A stretch of DNA of 12,327 nt from an uncultured Akkermansia sp. (GCA_947585525.1 CANPXA010000031.1:1-12327), one strand, 5' to 3'; shown: positions 1 to 6,377, counted from the first letter of the stretch. Numbers and translations are program-made. Notes: generated from the letters alone by a model not told the origin.

Positions 1-683
1 ACCACATCCCCGGTGCACTGCACACCGACACTCCAACCGTGTCCGGCAAGACCCTCGGCGAACAGTTGAACGGTCTTTCCACCAAGGATCCCGCCGTCAT
101 CCGCACCGTGGACAACGCCTACTCAAAGGACGGTGGGCTGGCCGTGCTCTTCGGCAATTTGGCGGAGCAGGGGGGCATCGTGAAAAAGGCGGGTGTGCTG
201 CCGGAAATGATGGTGCACCGCGGTCCCGCCGTCATCTTCGAGAGCCAGGAGGAGGCCTGTGCCGGCATTCTGGCGGACAAGGTGAAGCCCGGAGATGTCG
301 TCGTCATCCGCAACGAAGGTCCCAAGGGCGGTCCCGGTATGCAGGAAATGCTCGCCCCAACCAGCTACATCATGGGCAAGGGTCTCGGCAATTCCGTCGC
401 CCTCATCACGGACGGCCGTTTCTCCGGCGCTACTCACGGGGCCTGCATCGGTCACGTCTCCCCGGAGGCGGCGGAGGGGGGCCTCATCGGTCTGCTCAAG
501 GATGGAGACATCATCTCGATCGACATCCCGTCGCGTACGCTCTCGGTCGAGCTCAGCGAGCAGGAGATCGCGGAGCGACGCAAAAACTGGAAGCCAACCA
601 TGCAGGAAATTCCCAGCCGTTGGTTGAAGAGATACCGCAAGCTGGCAACAAACGCGAGCAAGGGAGCTGTCCTGGAAGCCTGA
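1..683 (+). CDS. ilvD: Dihydroxy-acid dehydratase, C-terminal part (5' end outside window)
   Basis: IlvD dehydrates 2,3-dihydroxy-3-methylbutanoate and its isoleucine-pathway homologue to the 2-keto acids in valine, leucine and isoleucine synthesis; it is a cytoplasmic Fe-S enzyme. The frame is open from base 3 (HIPGALHTD...), so the gene enters from the left, and the GTG at 39 is internal. About 226 of the usual 550-620 residues are present, ending at the TGA 681-683. Family motifs include [11 protein letters not shown] near the left edge, [42 protein letters not shown], and [14 protein letters not shown] followed by [11 protein letters not shown]. The Ser in GRFSG is the residue proposed as catalytic base in this family. 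The Fe-S cysteines of the N-terminal domain lie outside the window. The next gene starts 12 bases downstream, so co-transcription is likely. Identification is firm; edd (phosphogluconate dehydratase) is the only close relative and fits less well. Confidence 0.96.
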   Translation, partial: HIPGALHTDTPTVSGKTLGEQLNGLSTKDPAVIRTVDNAYSKDGGLAVLFGNLAEQGGIVKKAGVLPEMMVHRGPAVIFESQEEACAGILADKVKPGDVVVIRNEGPKGGPGMQEMLAPTSYIMGKGLGNSVALITDGRFSGATHGACIGHVSPEAAEGGLIGLLKDGDIISIDIPSRTLSVELSEQEIAERRKNWKPTMQEIPSRWLKRYRKLATNASKGAVLEA

Positions 684-695
684 CCATCATCAACC

Positions 696-2180
696 ATGAG
701 TGATACGACAGAGACAACGATAGAGAGCCGTAACCCCTTGGTGCGCTATTTTTCTGAGTTCGGGGTGCTGAAGGAGTGCGGCGTCAATTTCTGGCTGACG
801 AATTTCATTCAATTCTTTGACGGGCTGGCGTACTTCACGATCATCATCGTGTTTGCCTTGTTCCTGAAGGACTACTGCGGATTCCGGGACGCGGATGCGC
901 CGTACTGGGTGGGGATGTACACCTTATTTCTCTCCCTGTTCGTCTTTGCCGTGGGGACGATATGCGACATCATCGGTTTGAAGCGCACCTACCTCGTAGG
1001 TTTCAGCATGCTCATCTTTGGGAGGTTGGTCTTGGGACTGGGTTCCGACTTCGGTATGCGTGTGCTGGATCTGTCGCAGGACAATTCCCGCTACATCGTC
1101 ATAGCCGGCATCGCCATCATGAGCTTCGGCTCCGCCTTCATGAGCCCGTGCATCTCTACCTCTATCCGGCGCTTCACCACCCTGCGCGCGCGCCCGACCG
1201 GTTTTAACTTCTACTACCTCTTCATGAATATCGGGGCCCTTCTGGCCGGTGTCGCTATCGTGGACCCGATCCGCAGGTGGCTCCCCGGTCCGGAAGGCTT
1301 GCAAATGGTGGTGAACTTCGGCACCTGCTGCGAGATTGTCGCCTTCACCTTCACGCGTTTCATCAATGAAAACTTTTATGCCGTGCCGGAGGAAAAGATC
1401 ACGACATCGAAAGCCTCCTCACGCCGTCCTCTCCAACTCATCGGCGAGGTGATCCGGGAGCGTCCCTTCCAGAAGTTGCTCATCTTCCTGGTGCTCACGT
1501 TGGGGGTGCGTCTCGTCTTTACCCTCCAGTTCATGATCATGCCGCAGTACTACACGCGCACCATCGGGGACGATTTTCAGCTCGGCTTCATGAACTCGCT
1601 CAACCCCTTTATCATCATCACCGGTCTCATCGTCATCATCCCCGTGCTCAAGTATTTCTCCACGGTGAAGCTCATGATCTGGGGTATGTCCATCTCGGCT
1701 CTCTCGCTCATCCTTATGGCGATCCCGCCGGAGTGCTACTTCATTTTCCCGGGTATCGACACGGTCAGTCAGGCGTACTTTGTCGCCATCTTCTTGCAGA
1801 TTGTCATCTTCGCGTTTGGTGAGTTGCTCTTCAGCCCGCGCTTCACCGAGTACGTCGCACGCGTGGCTCCCAAGGACAAGGTGGCTTCCTACATGTCGCT
1901 CGCCGGACTTCCGATGTTCATCGCCAAGCCGGTGAACGGCGTTGTGGGCGGGCTTCTGGTGTCCTACATGTGCTATGACGGCATTGCCGCCAAGATCGAC
2001 ACCGGGCACGTGAGCTTCTGGTGCTCGCCGGAGTTCATGTGGACCATCTATCTCATCATGGCGGTCATCTCCCCGCTGGCCATCATCCTGACCAAGGGTA
2101 TGTTCGTCTCCGATCATCCGGAGGAGGATGCCCCCACGGAGGAAACTGACAACTCTGAACCCCTCCCTCAGGAAGCATAA
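696..2180 (+). CDS. MFS / POT-like membrane transporter
   Basis: A 494-residue integral membrane protein with about 12-13 hydrophobic segments (for example residues 42-58, 74-92, 99-116, 131-150, 169-189, 258-275, 302-318, 325-343, 361-380, 405-425 and 449-467). After the second or third segment comes GTICDIIGLKRTYL (87-100), which resembles the MFS cytoplasmic loop motif. FYYLFMNIGALLAG (172-185) resembles the second PTR2/POT signature. GELLFSPRFTEYVARVAPKDKVASYM (375-400) resembles TM10 of proton-coupled oligopeptide transporters, including a Glu at 376. The POT ExxERFxYYG motif of TM1 is not present; the equivalent stretch reads FFDGLAYF. Substrate is therefore open: peptides are possible, not shown. 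The ATG at 696 has no Shine-Dalgarno sequence (CATCATCAACC precedes it). The last 20 residues are acidic and hydrophilic. It lies 12 bases after ilvD and 16 bases before the ankyrin gene. Confidence 0.88.
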   Translation: MSDTTETTIESRNPLVRYFSEFGVLKECGVNFWLTNFIQFFDGLAYFTIIIVFALFLKDYCGFRDADAPYWVGMYTLFLSLFVFAVGTICDIIGLKRTYLVGFSMLIFGRLVLGLGSDFGMRVLDLSQDNSRYIVIAGIAIMSFGSAFMSPCISTSIRRFTTLRARPTGFNFYYLFMNIGALLAGVAIVDPIRRWLPGPEGLQMVVNFGTCCEIVAFTFTRFINENFYAVPEEKITTSKASSRRPLQLIGEVIRERPFQKLLIFLVLTLGVRLVFTLQFMIMPQYYTRTIGDDFQLGFMNSLNPFIIITGLIVIIPVLKYFSTVKLMIWGMSISALSLILMAIPPECYFIFPGIDTVSQAYFVAIFLQIVIFAFGELLFSPRFTEYVARVAPKDKVASYMSLAGLPMFIAKPVNGVVGGLLVSYMCYDGIAAKIDTGHVSFWCSPEFMWTIYLIMAVISPLAIILTKGMFVSDHPEEDAPTEETDNSEPLPQEA

Positions 2181-2196
2181 GCAACAGCAGATTTTT

Positions 2197-2958
2197 ATGG
2201 ATACACCTACAAAAGATGGAAACGAGAAGCGGACCATCCACTGGGGCCCGATCATCACGGATATGCTCATCCTCATGGGCGTTATGGGTGTGCTCGGTTT
2301 CCTGAGCAATCTCGTCATGGTCGCTTTTGAGACCACAACCCCCACCGATTCTCTCGTCTCCCTCATCCGCAAGGAGGATATCAAGGATGGACAGGACGCG
2401 CCCTACGCGCGCGAGCTAGAGAAGGTTGTGAAGGAAAATCCTGATTTCATCAACACTCGCGACAACACAGGACGCACCCCGCTCATGTGGACCGTGTATG
2501 TGAACTTCAACGATCCTGTCGAGACACAAAAAAAGGACGGCAAGCGTCTCTTTTACCTGAACTCTCTATTGAACACCCCCGGCATTCAAGTGAATGAACG
2601 GGACAACGATGGCTTCACGGCTCTTCATTGGGCTGCCTGGAGCGGAATGCCTGCCTGCGTGGAGCGCCTTGTACAAGCCGGTGTGGACATCAATGCCGGT
2701 GAAAACTCCGGCTACACGCCGCTCATGCTCGCCGCTATGCGCGGCAACGCCGAGACGGTTCAGACTCTCCTTCGCCTTGGAGCCGACCCCGCTCGGATGC
2801 GCCACAACGGCGATACGGCCGCGACCCTCGCCAAAAGTCACGCAGAAGCCTATCACAAACGCTCGGCATTCGTTTACACTCTCCTCTACTCGGAGCACCG
2901 TGATACCGCTTACCGAAAGGTCTGTGAGCTGCTTGACAAGGCAGGGCAAACGCATTAG
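2197..2958 (+). CDS. Membrane-anchored ankyrin-repeat protein
   Basis: A 253-residue protein with one N-terminal hydrophobic segment (about residues 17-44, WGPIITDMLILMGVMG...) followed by a soluble region with ankyrin repeats. Recognisable repeats begin at NTRDNTGRTPLMWTVY, NERDNDGFTALHWAAW and AGENSGYTPLMLAAMRGNAE, with a degenerate fourth at RMRHNGDTAATLAKSH. The first repeat carries an insert before ALL-type helix 2 (VETQKKDGKRLFY). Ankyrin repeats bind proteins; no enzymatic domain is visible and the partner is unknown. I start it at the ATG 2197, not at the upstream in-frame ATG at 2128. The upstream start would overlap the transporter gene by 53 bases and give a Lys/Arg-rich extension before the membrane segment. 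No clear Shine-Dalgarno sequence precedes 2197. The end is odd: the last codons and the TAG stop lie inside the hairpin of the repeat element at 2945-2972. Confidence 0.87.
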   Translation: MDTPTKDGNEKRTIHWGPIITDMLILMGVMGVLGFLSNLVMVAFETTTPTDSLVSLIRKEDIKDGQDAPYARELEKVVKENPDFINTRDNTGRTPLMWTVYVNFNDPVETQKKDGKRLFYLNSLLNTPGIQVNERDNDGFTALHWAAWSGMPACVERLVQAGVDINAGENSGYTPLMLAAMRGNAETVQTLLRLGADPARMRHNGDTAATLAKSHAEAYHKRSAFVYTLLYSEHRDTAYRKVCELLDKAGQTH

Positions 2959-2989
2959 GAAATGCGTTTGCCTATTTACGATTTACGAT
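2945..2989. repeat. Left arm of 45-bp perfect inverted repeat, with hairpin
   Basis: Bases 2945-2956 (GGCAAACGCATT) pair perfectly with 2961-2972 across an AGGA loop, giving a 12-bp stem. They are followed by TATTTACGATTTACGAT, two units of the heptamer TTTACGA. The whole 45 bases are the exact reverse complement of 6361-6405. The hairpin lacks a T-run on either side, so a standard rho-independent terminator is not evident. It overlaps the 3' end of the ankyrin gene. Confidence 0.93.
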
Positions 2990-3147
2990 GTTGCAAAGCA
3001 TTCAAGACGGCATGGCGTAACTCCCGCCGCTTTCCTTGCAGTTCCAACCCGTGATTTCATTTACCACCTTCGCATTCGCTCCGCTAGATTGCGCCAACGG
3101 CGCGGAATTTTCCAATTCGTAATTCGTAATTCGTAATTCGTAAATTG
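2985..3147 (+). repeat. Dispersed element, copy 1 (core, hairpin and heptamer array)
   Basis: This aligns with 6224-6377 in the same orientation. From 2985 to 3084 the two copies align without gaps: the shared pieces are ACGAT...GCAAA, GCATGGCGTAACTCC at 3010-3024 and GCATTCGCTCCGC at 3072-3084, while the middle is diverged. There follow a 5-bp stem with a 3-base loop (3091-3103), GGAATTTTCC, and four tandem AATTCGT units at 3114-3141. No reading frame is conserved between the copies, so the element is non-coding. It may be a REP- or MITE-like element. It fills the 241-base gap between the convergent ankyrin and tlyA genes. Confidence 0.85.
3091..3113 (+). terminator. Terminator-like hairpin in element copy 1
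   Basis: GCGCC (3091-3095), loop AAC and GGCGC (3099-3103) form a strong short stem, extendable by two T-G wobbles, followed by GGAATTTT. On the plus strand this looks like a weak intrinsic terminator for the ilvD-transporter-ankyrin transcript. The T-run is only four bases, so function is tentative. Confidence 0.4.
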
Positions 3148-3199
3148 CCTGTTGGGGTCGCGTTTTTCTTGGGACGGATGTGTTCGGTACCATACTACC

Positions 3200-3931
3200 T
3201 CAGCGCAACCAGGCAAGGAATTCCTTGTTGCCTTCCATGCCGGTGATCGGGGAGGGGGCAACTCCCATCCACGTCCGATGAAGTTCCTCGGTAACAAAGG
3301 AGCGAATTTTCTCAACGGCTCTCTCGTGAAGAGCGGGGTCGCGTACAATGCCTCCGGCGCCGATATCCTCCGGTTGCAGTTCAAATTGCGGCTTCACCAG
3401 CACGAGTAAATCGCCGTCCTCCTCCAGGCAGCCGTACGCAGCGGGGAGGATCTTCGTGAGGGAGATAAACGAGACGTCGCTCACAATGAGCTGCACCTTC
3501 TCCCCCAGATCCTCCGGCTTGAGATAGCGCGCGTTGAATTGCTCGCGAACGATGACCCTCGGATCATTGCGCAGTTTCCATACGAGCTGATTGGTGCCCA
3601 CATCGATGGCGTGTACCCGCAGAGCCCCGTGCTGCAGCAAACAATCGGTGAATCCCCCCGTGGATGACCCTATGTCCAGGCACACCTTGCCCTCCGGTGA
3701 GACGGGAAAGGCCTCCAGCGCTCCCTCGAGCTTGAGGCCGCCACGGCTCACATATTTGGGGGGCGTTTTGACGGCAAGGGGCAGGGCAGCATCCACTTTG
3801 GTGCCGGGCTTCGTGACGACCTGTCCTCCCACAGAGACCTCTCCCGCCAGGATGAGACGTTGAGCCTGTTCTCGAGAGGCGGTCAATCCCGCCGTGTGTA
3901 CCAAGACATCTAGTCGTTGCTTTTGAGTCAT
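3200..3931 (-). CDS. tlyA: TlyA-family 23S/16S rRNA (cytidine-2'-O)-methyltransferase
   Basis: TlyA enzymes 2'-O-methylate cytidines at the ribosomal subunit interface (23S C1920, and in some taxa 16S C1409); they were once annotated as haemolysins. The 243-residue protein has an N-terminal S4 RNA-binding domain (about 4-60, QRLDVLVHTAGL...SREQAQRLILAGEV) and a Rossmann methyltransferase domain. Visible motifs are YVSRGGLKL (K67), the SAM loop LDIGSSTGGFTD (85-96), SDVSFIS (D152), LVKPQFE (K180), GGIVRDPALHERAV and the terminal GNKEF (E237). Together these give the family's K-D-K-E set. I chose the ATG at 3931, preceded by AAGAGG at 3948-3943 (11 bases away, slightly long). A TTG at 3955 would add eight residues (PQEDTRC...) not typical of the family. 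It is the last gene of the minus-strand block, 80 bases after the Pro-rich gene. Confidence 0.95.
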   Translation of the reverse strand: MTQKQRLDVLVHTAGLTASREQAQRLILAGEVSVGGQVVTKPGTKVDAALPLAVKTPPKYVSRGGLKLEGALEAFPVSPEGKVCLDIGSSTGGFTDCLLQHGALRVHAIDVGTNQLVWKLRNDPRVIVREQFNARYLKPEDLGEKVQLIVSDVSFISLTKILPAAYGCLEEDGDLLVLVKPQFELQPEDIGAGGIVRDPALHERAVEKIRSFVTEELHRTWMGVAPSPITGMEGNKEFLAWLR

Positions 3932-4011
3932 GCAGCGGGTATCCTCTTGAGGCAAAGATTCCCACGCGTTGCCCGCATGAGCCTTCGTCAGTCAAATTTT
4001 CCTCCAACTCC

Positions 4012-5094
4012 TCAGGAAGCGGGAACCGGGGGCAGGGCGCTACTGTTGAGCGGAGCTATAGGAAGTCTCCGGCGCGGTCGATTGGAGGGAACAGGCTGCG
4101 GTGCAACGAATGCAGGGGCTCCGTTTCTGATAACCGTTGGCGTAGTGCCTCGGCGCGGAGCAGCCTTCGGTACCACAGGAGTCTGATAGGGCGAGGAGAA
4201 GACCACAGAATGAGGTCCACGGTTTGTCACGGGCTCCGGCTCTTCTACGGGAACGGGTTTTACAGGAGGAGGAGCCACGACGGCAACGCGCTTAGGCGCA
4301 GGCGGAGGGACAGCGATGGCACTCTCGGCAACCGGTGCCTTGATGCGGTGGATCATCGGCGCTTTGCGCACCTCTTCTCCTCTCGGAGTCGTAGCAACCT
4401 GCACCGGTTGAGGACGGTGTGCAACCTCTACCACTCGTACCGGCACCGGTCGGGGAGCAGGGGCCGTTGCTACCGGACGAAGATCGGACCGCCGGTGAAT
4501 GGTCGCCGTAGATGAACGAGGCTGGATGCGTCGCGGGGATGCCTTCGGTACTGCGACTACAGCAGGTTGCTCCACCGGGGCGAGAGGCGGCGCAACGGGC
4601 TTGGGCTCGACGGGCAGGGCGGTTGGGACAGGATGAGATACCTCCCGCGGTGCAAGCGGCGCTACTCGCATCCTGGGACGCGCCGGTGCCGGAGGCTCAG
4701 CAACGGGAGCCGGTTGGGCAACGGGTTTTGCCTTCGGTTGAACGAGGGGACTCTCCCGGCGCTCGGGAACAGGATCGGGGCGAAACGGTGCCGGAGGCTC
4801 AGCAATGGGAGCCGGTTGTGCAACGGGTTTTGCCTTCGGTTGAACGAGGGGACTCTCCCGGCGCTCGGGAGCAGGGTCGGGGCGAAACGGTGCAGCTGTT
4901 GCATTCAGAAGGACGGGGTGGCGTCGGGGTTGCTGAACCGCAGGACGAACAGGCTGCTGTGGAACAGGCTGCGTCACGTTCGGAGCAGGCGCAGGATGCG
5001 CGATCCGGTGCACTCGAACGCCGGAGGAAGAGGCCCCGGCAATTTCGAGAGACAAACTCACTGCCAGTAGTACAGATAGGATGGTGGTGCGCAT
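4012..5094 (-). CDS. Secreted Pro/Ala-rich low-complexity protein with internal tandem repeat
   Basis: A 360-residue protein. It starts with a plausible signal peptide (MRTTILSVLLAVSLSLEIAGASS, cleavage probably near residue 20-23). The remainder is rich in Pro, Ala, Val and Arg, with many XP and PAP/PVP runs and no recognised domain. Residues in the first third contain two near-identical 34-residue units (PFRPDPxPERRESPLVQP... then KAKPVAQPAP). The composition suggests an extended, positively charged periplasmic or envelope-spanning polypeptide. A TonB-like C-terminal domain is absent, so it is not TonB. The choice of strand and frame rests on the signal peptide, on its fit into the minus-strand operon (stop of the previous gene 14 bases upstream) and on protein-like order. 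The opposite strand is also open over long stretches because of the skewed composition. No clear Shine-Dalgarno sequence is seen. Function unknown. Confidence 0.72.
   Translation of the reverse strand: MRTTILSVLLAVSLSLEIAGASSSGVRVHRIAHPAPAPNVTQPVPQQPVRPAVQQPRRHPVLLNATAAPFRPDPAPERRESPLVQPKAKPVAQPAPIAEPPAPFRPDPVPERRESPLVQPKAKPVAQPAPVAEPPAPARPRMRVAPLAPREVSHPVPTALPVEPKPVAPPLAPVEQPAVVAVPKASPRRIQPRSSTATIHRRSDLRPVATAPAPRPVPVRVVEVAHRPQPVQVATTPRGEEVRKAPMIHRIKAPVAESAIAVPPPAPKRVAVVAPPPVKPVPVEEPEPVTNRGPHSVVFSSPYQTPVVPKAAPRRGTTPTVIRNGAPAFVAPQPVPSNRPRRRLPIAPLNSSALPPVPAS
4685..4893 (-). repeat. 102-bp tandem duplication within the Pro-rich gene
   Basis: Two adjacent 102-base units (4685-4786 and 4787-4888), with the first five bases of a third (4889-4893), are nearly identical and differ at only a few positions (for example CAACGGG versus CAATGGG). 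The period is a multiple of three, so each unit encodes 34 residues in frame. The low divergence points to a recent duplication. Confidence 0.93.
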
Positions 5095-5108
5095 AGAGGT
5101 TTGATGAA

Positions 5109-5552
5109 TTAAGGTGTTGTTAAAGTGGGATAGGTCTGCAAAAAACTGCTCGCGGCATACAGGACGATGAGAGGAGTCATGAGAAGAAATACGGGATCCT
5201 TGAGGGCAGGGACCCCCACCGCATCCGGTCGTACGCTGGCAATGCCCACCACGATGAATCCTAGCCAGCTGAAGGCGTACAGGTTACCCCATGTCGGACT
5301 GTCCGCAAAGAGTCGTGAGCCCGTCTGTTCGGCGATGTAGTAGATGCAATAAGGCAGAACGGAGAGAAGAGAAAACTCTGCACGCAGGATCTGCCGCCTG
5401 TACAAACGCAGCCAAACAACGCCCCATGCTACGACGCACAACGCTCCCACCGCGACAATCATGGCGCTCCCGGTCACGCTGCGTAGCAATCCTCCGCAGC
5501 TCAGCAGGACGAAGAGCGGGGTCGCAACGTAAATGTACGGTAGCCGGTTCAT
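5109..5552 (-). CDS. Small multi-pass membrane protein, unknown function
   Basis: A 147-residue hydrophobic protein with about four to five membrane segments (approximately residues 6-24, 27-46, 57-71, 86-103 and 118-134 in MNRLPYIYVATPLFV...). I do not recognise a family. The frame stays open further upstream to 5834, but that part is a Gly/Asp-rich out-of-frame reading of the OsmC gene, so the start is taken at ATG 5552. This ATG lies 11 bases after the OsmC stop and is preceded by AAGAG at 5563-5559 with a 6-base spacer, a good Shine-Dalgarno match placed right behind the upstream TAG, which suggests translational coupling. The stop is 14 bases before the Pro-rich gene start, so it belongs to the same operon. 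No charged catalytic motif is seen. Confidence 0.75.
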   Translation of the reverse strand: MNRLPYIYVATPLFVLLSCGGLLRSVTGSAMIVAVGALCVVAWGVVWLRLYRRQILRAEFSLLSVLPYCIYYIAEQTGSRLFADSPTWGNLYAFSWLGFIVVGIASVRPDAVGVPALKDPVFLLMTPLIVLYAASSFLQTYPTLTTP

Positions 5553-5563
5553 TGTTCGCTCTT

Positions 5564-5971
5564 CTATCCCTCCCAGTGCCATCTGCGCTCGACCTTTACC
5601 TCGGCATTCAAACTCTGCATGGCAGGACTTGAAACACAGCAACGCTCCAGTTCCTCCGCATACGGATTTCCCTCCGCCAGCGGGACGTAAATGTCGATTC
5701 CAATTTTCGCTATCCGACGCGGATTCGCCGCCATCTCCTTCACCACTTCCATCCTCAACCCTCTCAAATCCAGTCCATGCTCCTGCGCATAAATCCCCAT
5801 GATCGTCGTCATACACGCCGCCGTCGCCACGCACATCAAATCCGTCGGAGAAAAGGACTCTCCCTTGCCGTGATTATCCACGGGCGCATCCGTACTCACC
5901 ACCGCGCCGGATGGACCGTGTTCCAGCCGACAGTGCAGTCCTCCCTCATACTCAAGTGTGCATTTTACCAT
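5564..5971 (-). CDS. OsmC/Ohr-family protein
   Basis: A 135-residue cytoplasmic protein of the OsmC superfamily. Classical members reduce organic hydroperoxides with a pair of cysteines. The family hallmark is present: SFSPTDLMCVATAACMTTIMGIYA (39-62), with the candidate peroxidatic Cys53 at the start of the long helix. The second conserved Cys is in LERCCVSSPAMQSLN (108-122), where Cys111 aligns with the usual KCPV cysteine and Cys112 replaces the Pro. Length is normal for the short YhfA-like branch, whose substrates are poorly defined; peroxidase activity is therefore an inference. The ATG at 5971 has GAGGA at 5982-5978 with a 6-base spacer. It is the first gene of the minus-strand block; the next gene follows after 11 bases. 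A promoter-like sequence lies immediately upstream. Confidence 0.92.
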   Translation of the reverse strand: MVKCTLEYEGGLHCRLEHGPSGAVVSTDAPVDNHGKGESFSPTDLMCVATAACMTTIMGIYAQEHGLDLRGLRMEVVKEMAANPRRIAKIGIDIYVPLAEGNPYAEELERCCVSSPAMQSLNAEVKVERRWHWEG

Positions 5972-5982
5972 ATCGTATCCTC

Positions 5983-6011
5983 ATGTTACGCCCCTCGTGC
6001 GCGCGCGTCAA
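5983..6011 (-). promoter_or_regulatory. Candidate sigma70-type promoter of the OsmC block
   Basis: On the minus strand, TTGACG (6011-6006) is followed after exactly 17 bases by TAACAT (5988-5983). The matches to the -35 and -10 consensus are 5/6 and 4/6. Only 11 bases separate the -10 box from the ATG at 5971, so the transcript would start about five bases before the ATG. That would exclude the GAGGA Shine-Dalgarno sequence from the mRNA. Either the message is nearly leaderless or the true promoter is further upstream. Confidence 0.5.
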
Positions 6012-6223
6012 GTTCTAAGTTCCTTTTCTTCTTCGTTTTTCTTCCTTTTTCTCCGTCTCCGTTTCCTCGAGCTCTCGCCGCACAATGGACCTCTCCGGTA
6101 GGGAAGTTTATTCCTTTCGCCCTTTATTCTAAGCCTTTTAGTTTGATTTCTGACTTCGCATAATATATGTAATGCAAAATAAAGTAAGCTTAAAATGGGA
6201 GCTTGAAACGAGACAGACCATTG

Positions 6224-6377
6224 ACGATTCAGCAAAACGGCGGGTCCAGCATGGCGTAACTCCGGACGCTTTCTAGTCAACAACCAGCATTGTTTTCAAA
6301 ATTCCGCTGCGCATTCGCTCCGCATAACCGCGCTACGCGCGCGAATTTTTCAAATCGTAAATCGTAAATCGTAAATA
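6224..6377 (+). repeat. Dispersed element, copy 2 (core, hairpin and heptamer array)
   Basis: Same orientation as copy 1 at 2985-3147. It contains ACGAT...GCAAA (from 6224), GCATGGCGTAACTCC (6249-6263), GCATTCGCTCCGC (6311-6323), a 5-bp hairpin (6329-6341), GAATTTTTC and three tandem AAATCGT units (6352-6372). Here the heptamer array runs directly into the 12-bp-stem hairpin on the right, whereas in copy 1 that hairpin sits inverted on the left. The element ends about 50 bases before the -35 box of the ABC operon. Confidence 0.85.
6329..6350 (+). terminator. Terminator-like hairpin in element copy 2
   Basis: CGCGC (6329-6333), loop TAC and GCGCG (6337-6341) form a 5-bp GC stem followed by CGAATTTTT. 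It occupies the same place as the copy 1 hairpin. It could stop plus-strand read-through before the ABC promoter; no upstream plus-strand gene is adjacent, so an insulating role is only a possibility. Confidence 0.35.

Noticed and set aside
2128..2196. Upstream start for the ankyrin protein
   Set aside because: It would overlap the transporter gene by 53 bases and add a basic tail before the membrane segment; ATG 2197 is better placed.
1419..2384. 321-residue minus-strand frame overlapping the transporter and ankyrin genes
   Set aside because: Asp/Glu/Arg/His-rich composition typical of an antisense shadow of a membrane-protein gene; the plus-strand products have clear family features.
2945..2972. 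12-bp hairpin as a standard rho-independent terminator
   Set aside because: No T-run follows the stem on either strand in either copy, so it is described as a repeat; a termination role is not excluded.
3114..3141. Heptamer arrays (also 6352-6372) as a CRISPR array
   Set aside because: Seven-base units directly abutting, with no spacers and no cas genes; this is a simple tandem array.
2985..3147. Element as an integron attC site
   Set aside because: No paired RYYYAAC/GTRRRRY core sites in the required arrangement and no integrase nearby.
4512..5096. Long plus-strand reading frames (4512-5096 and 4567-5070) opposite the Pro-rich gene
   Set aside because: They are by-products of Pro/Ala/Arg codons read in reverse. 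They lack a signal peptide, domain or operon fit, and one extends across the minus-strand gene's start.
5553..5834. N-terminal extension of the small membrane protein
   Set aside because: It overlaps the well-supported OsmC gene out of frame and is Gly/Asp-rich; ATG 5552 has a good Shine-Dalgarno sequence.
6008..6283. 91-residue minus-strand Lys/Arg/Glu-rich frame
   Set aside because: Its C-terminus is translated from the pyrimidine tract and its N-terminus from the repeat element; no protein signature.
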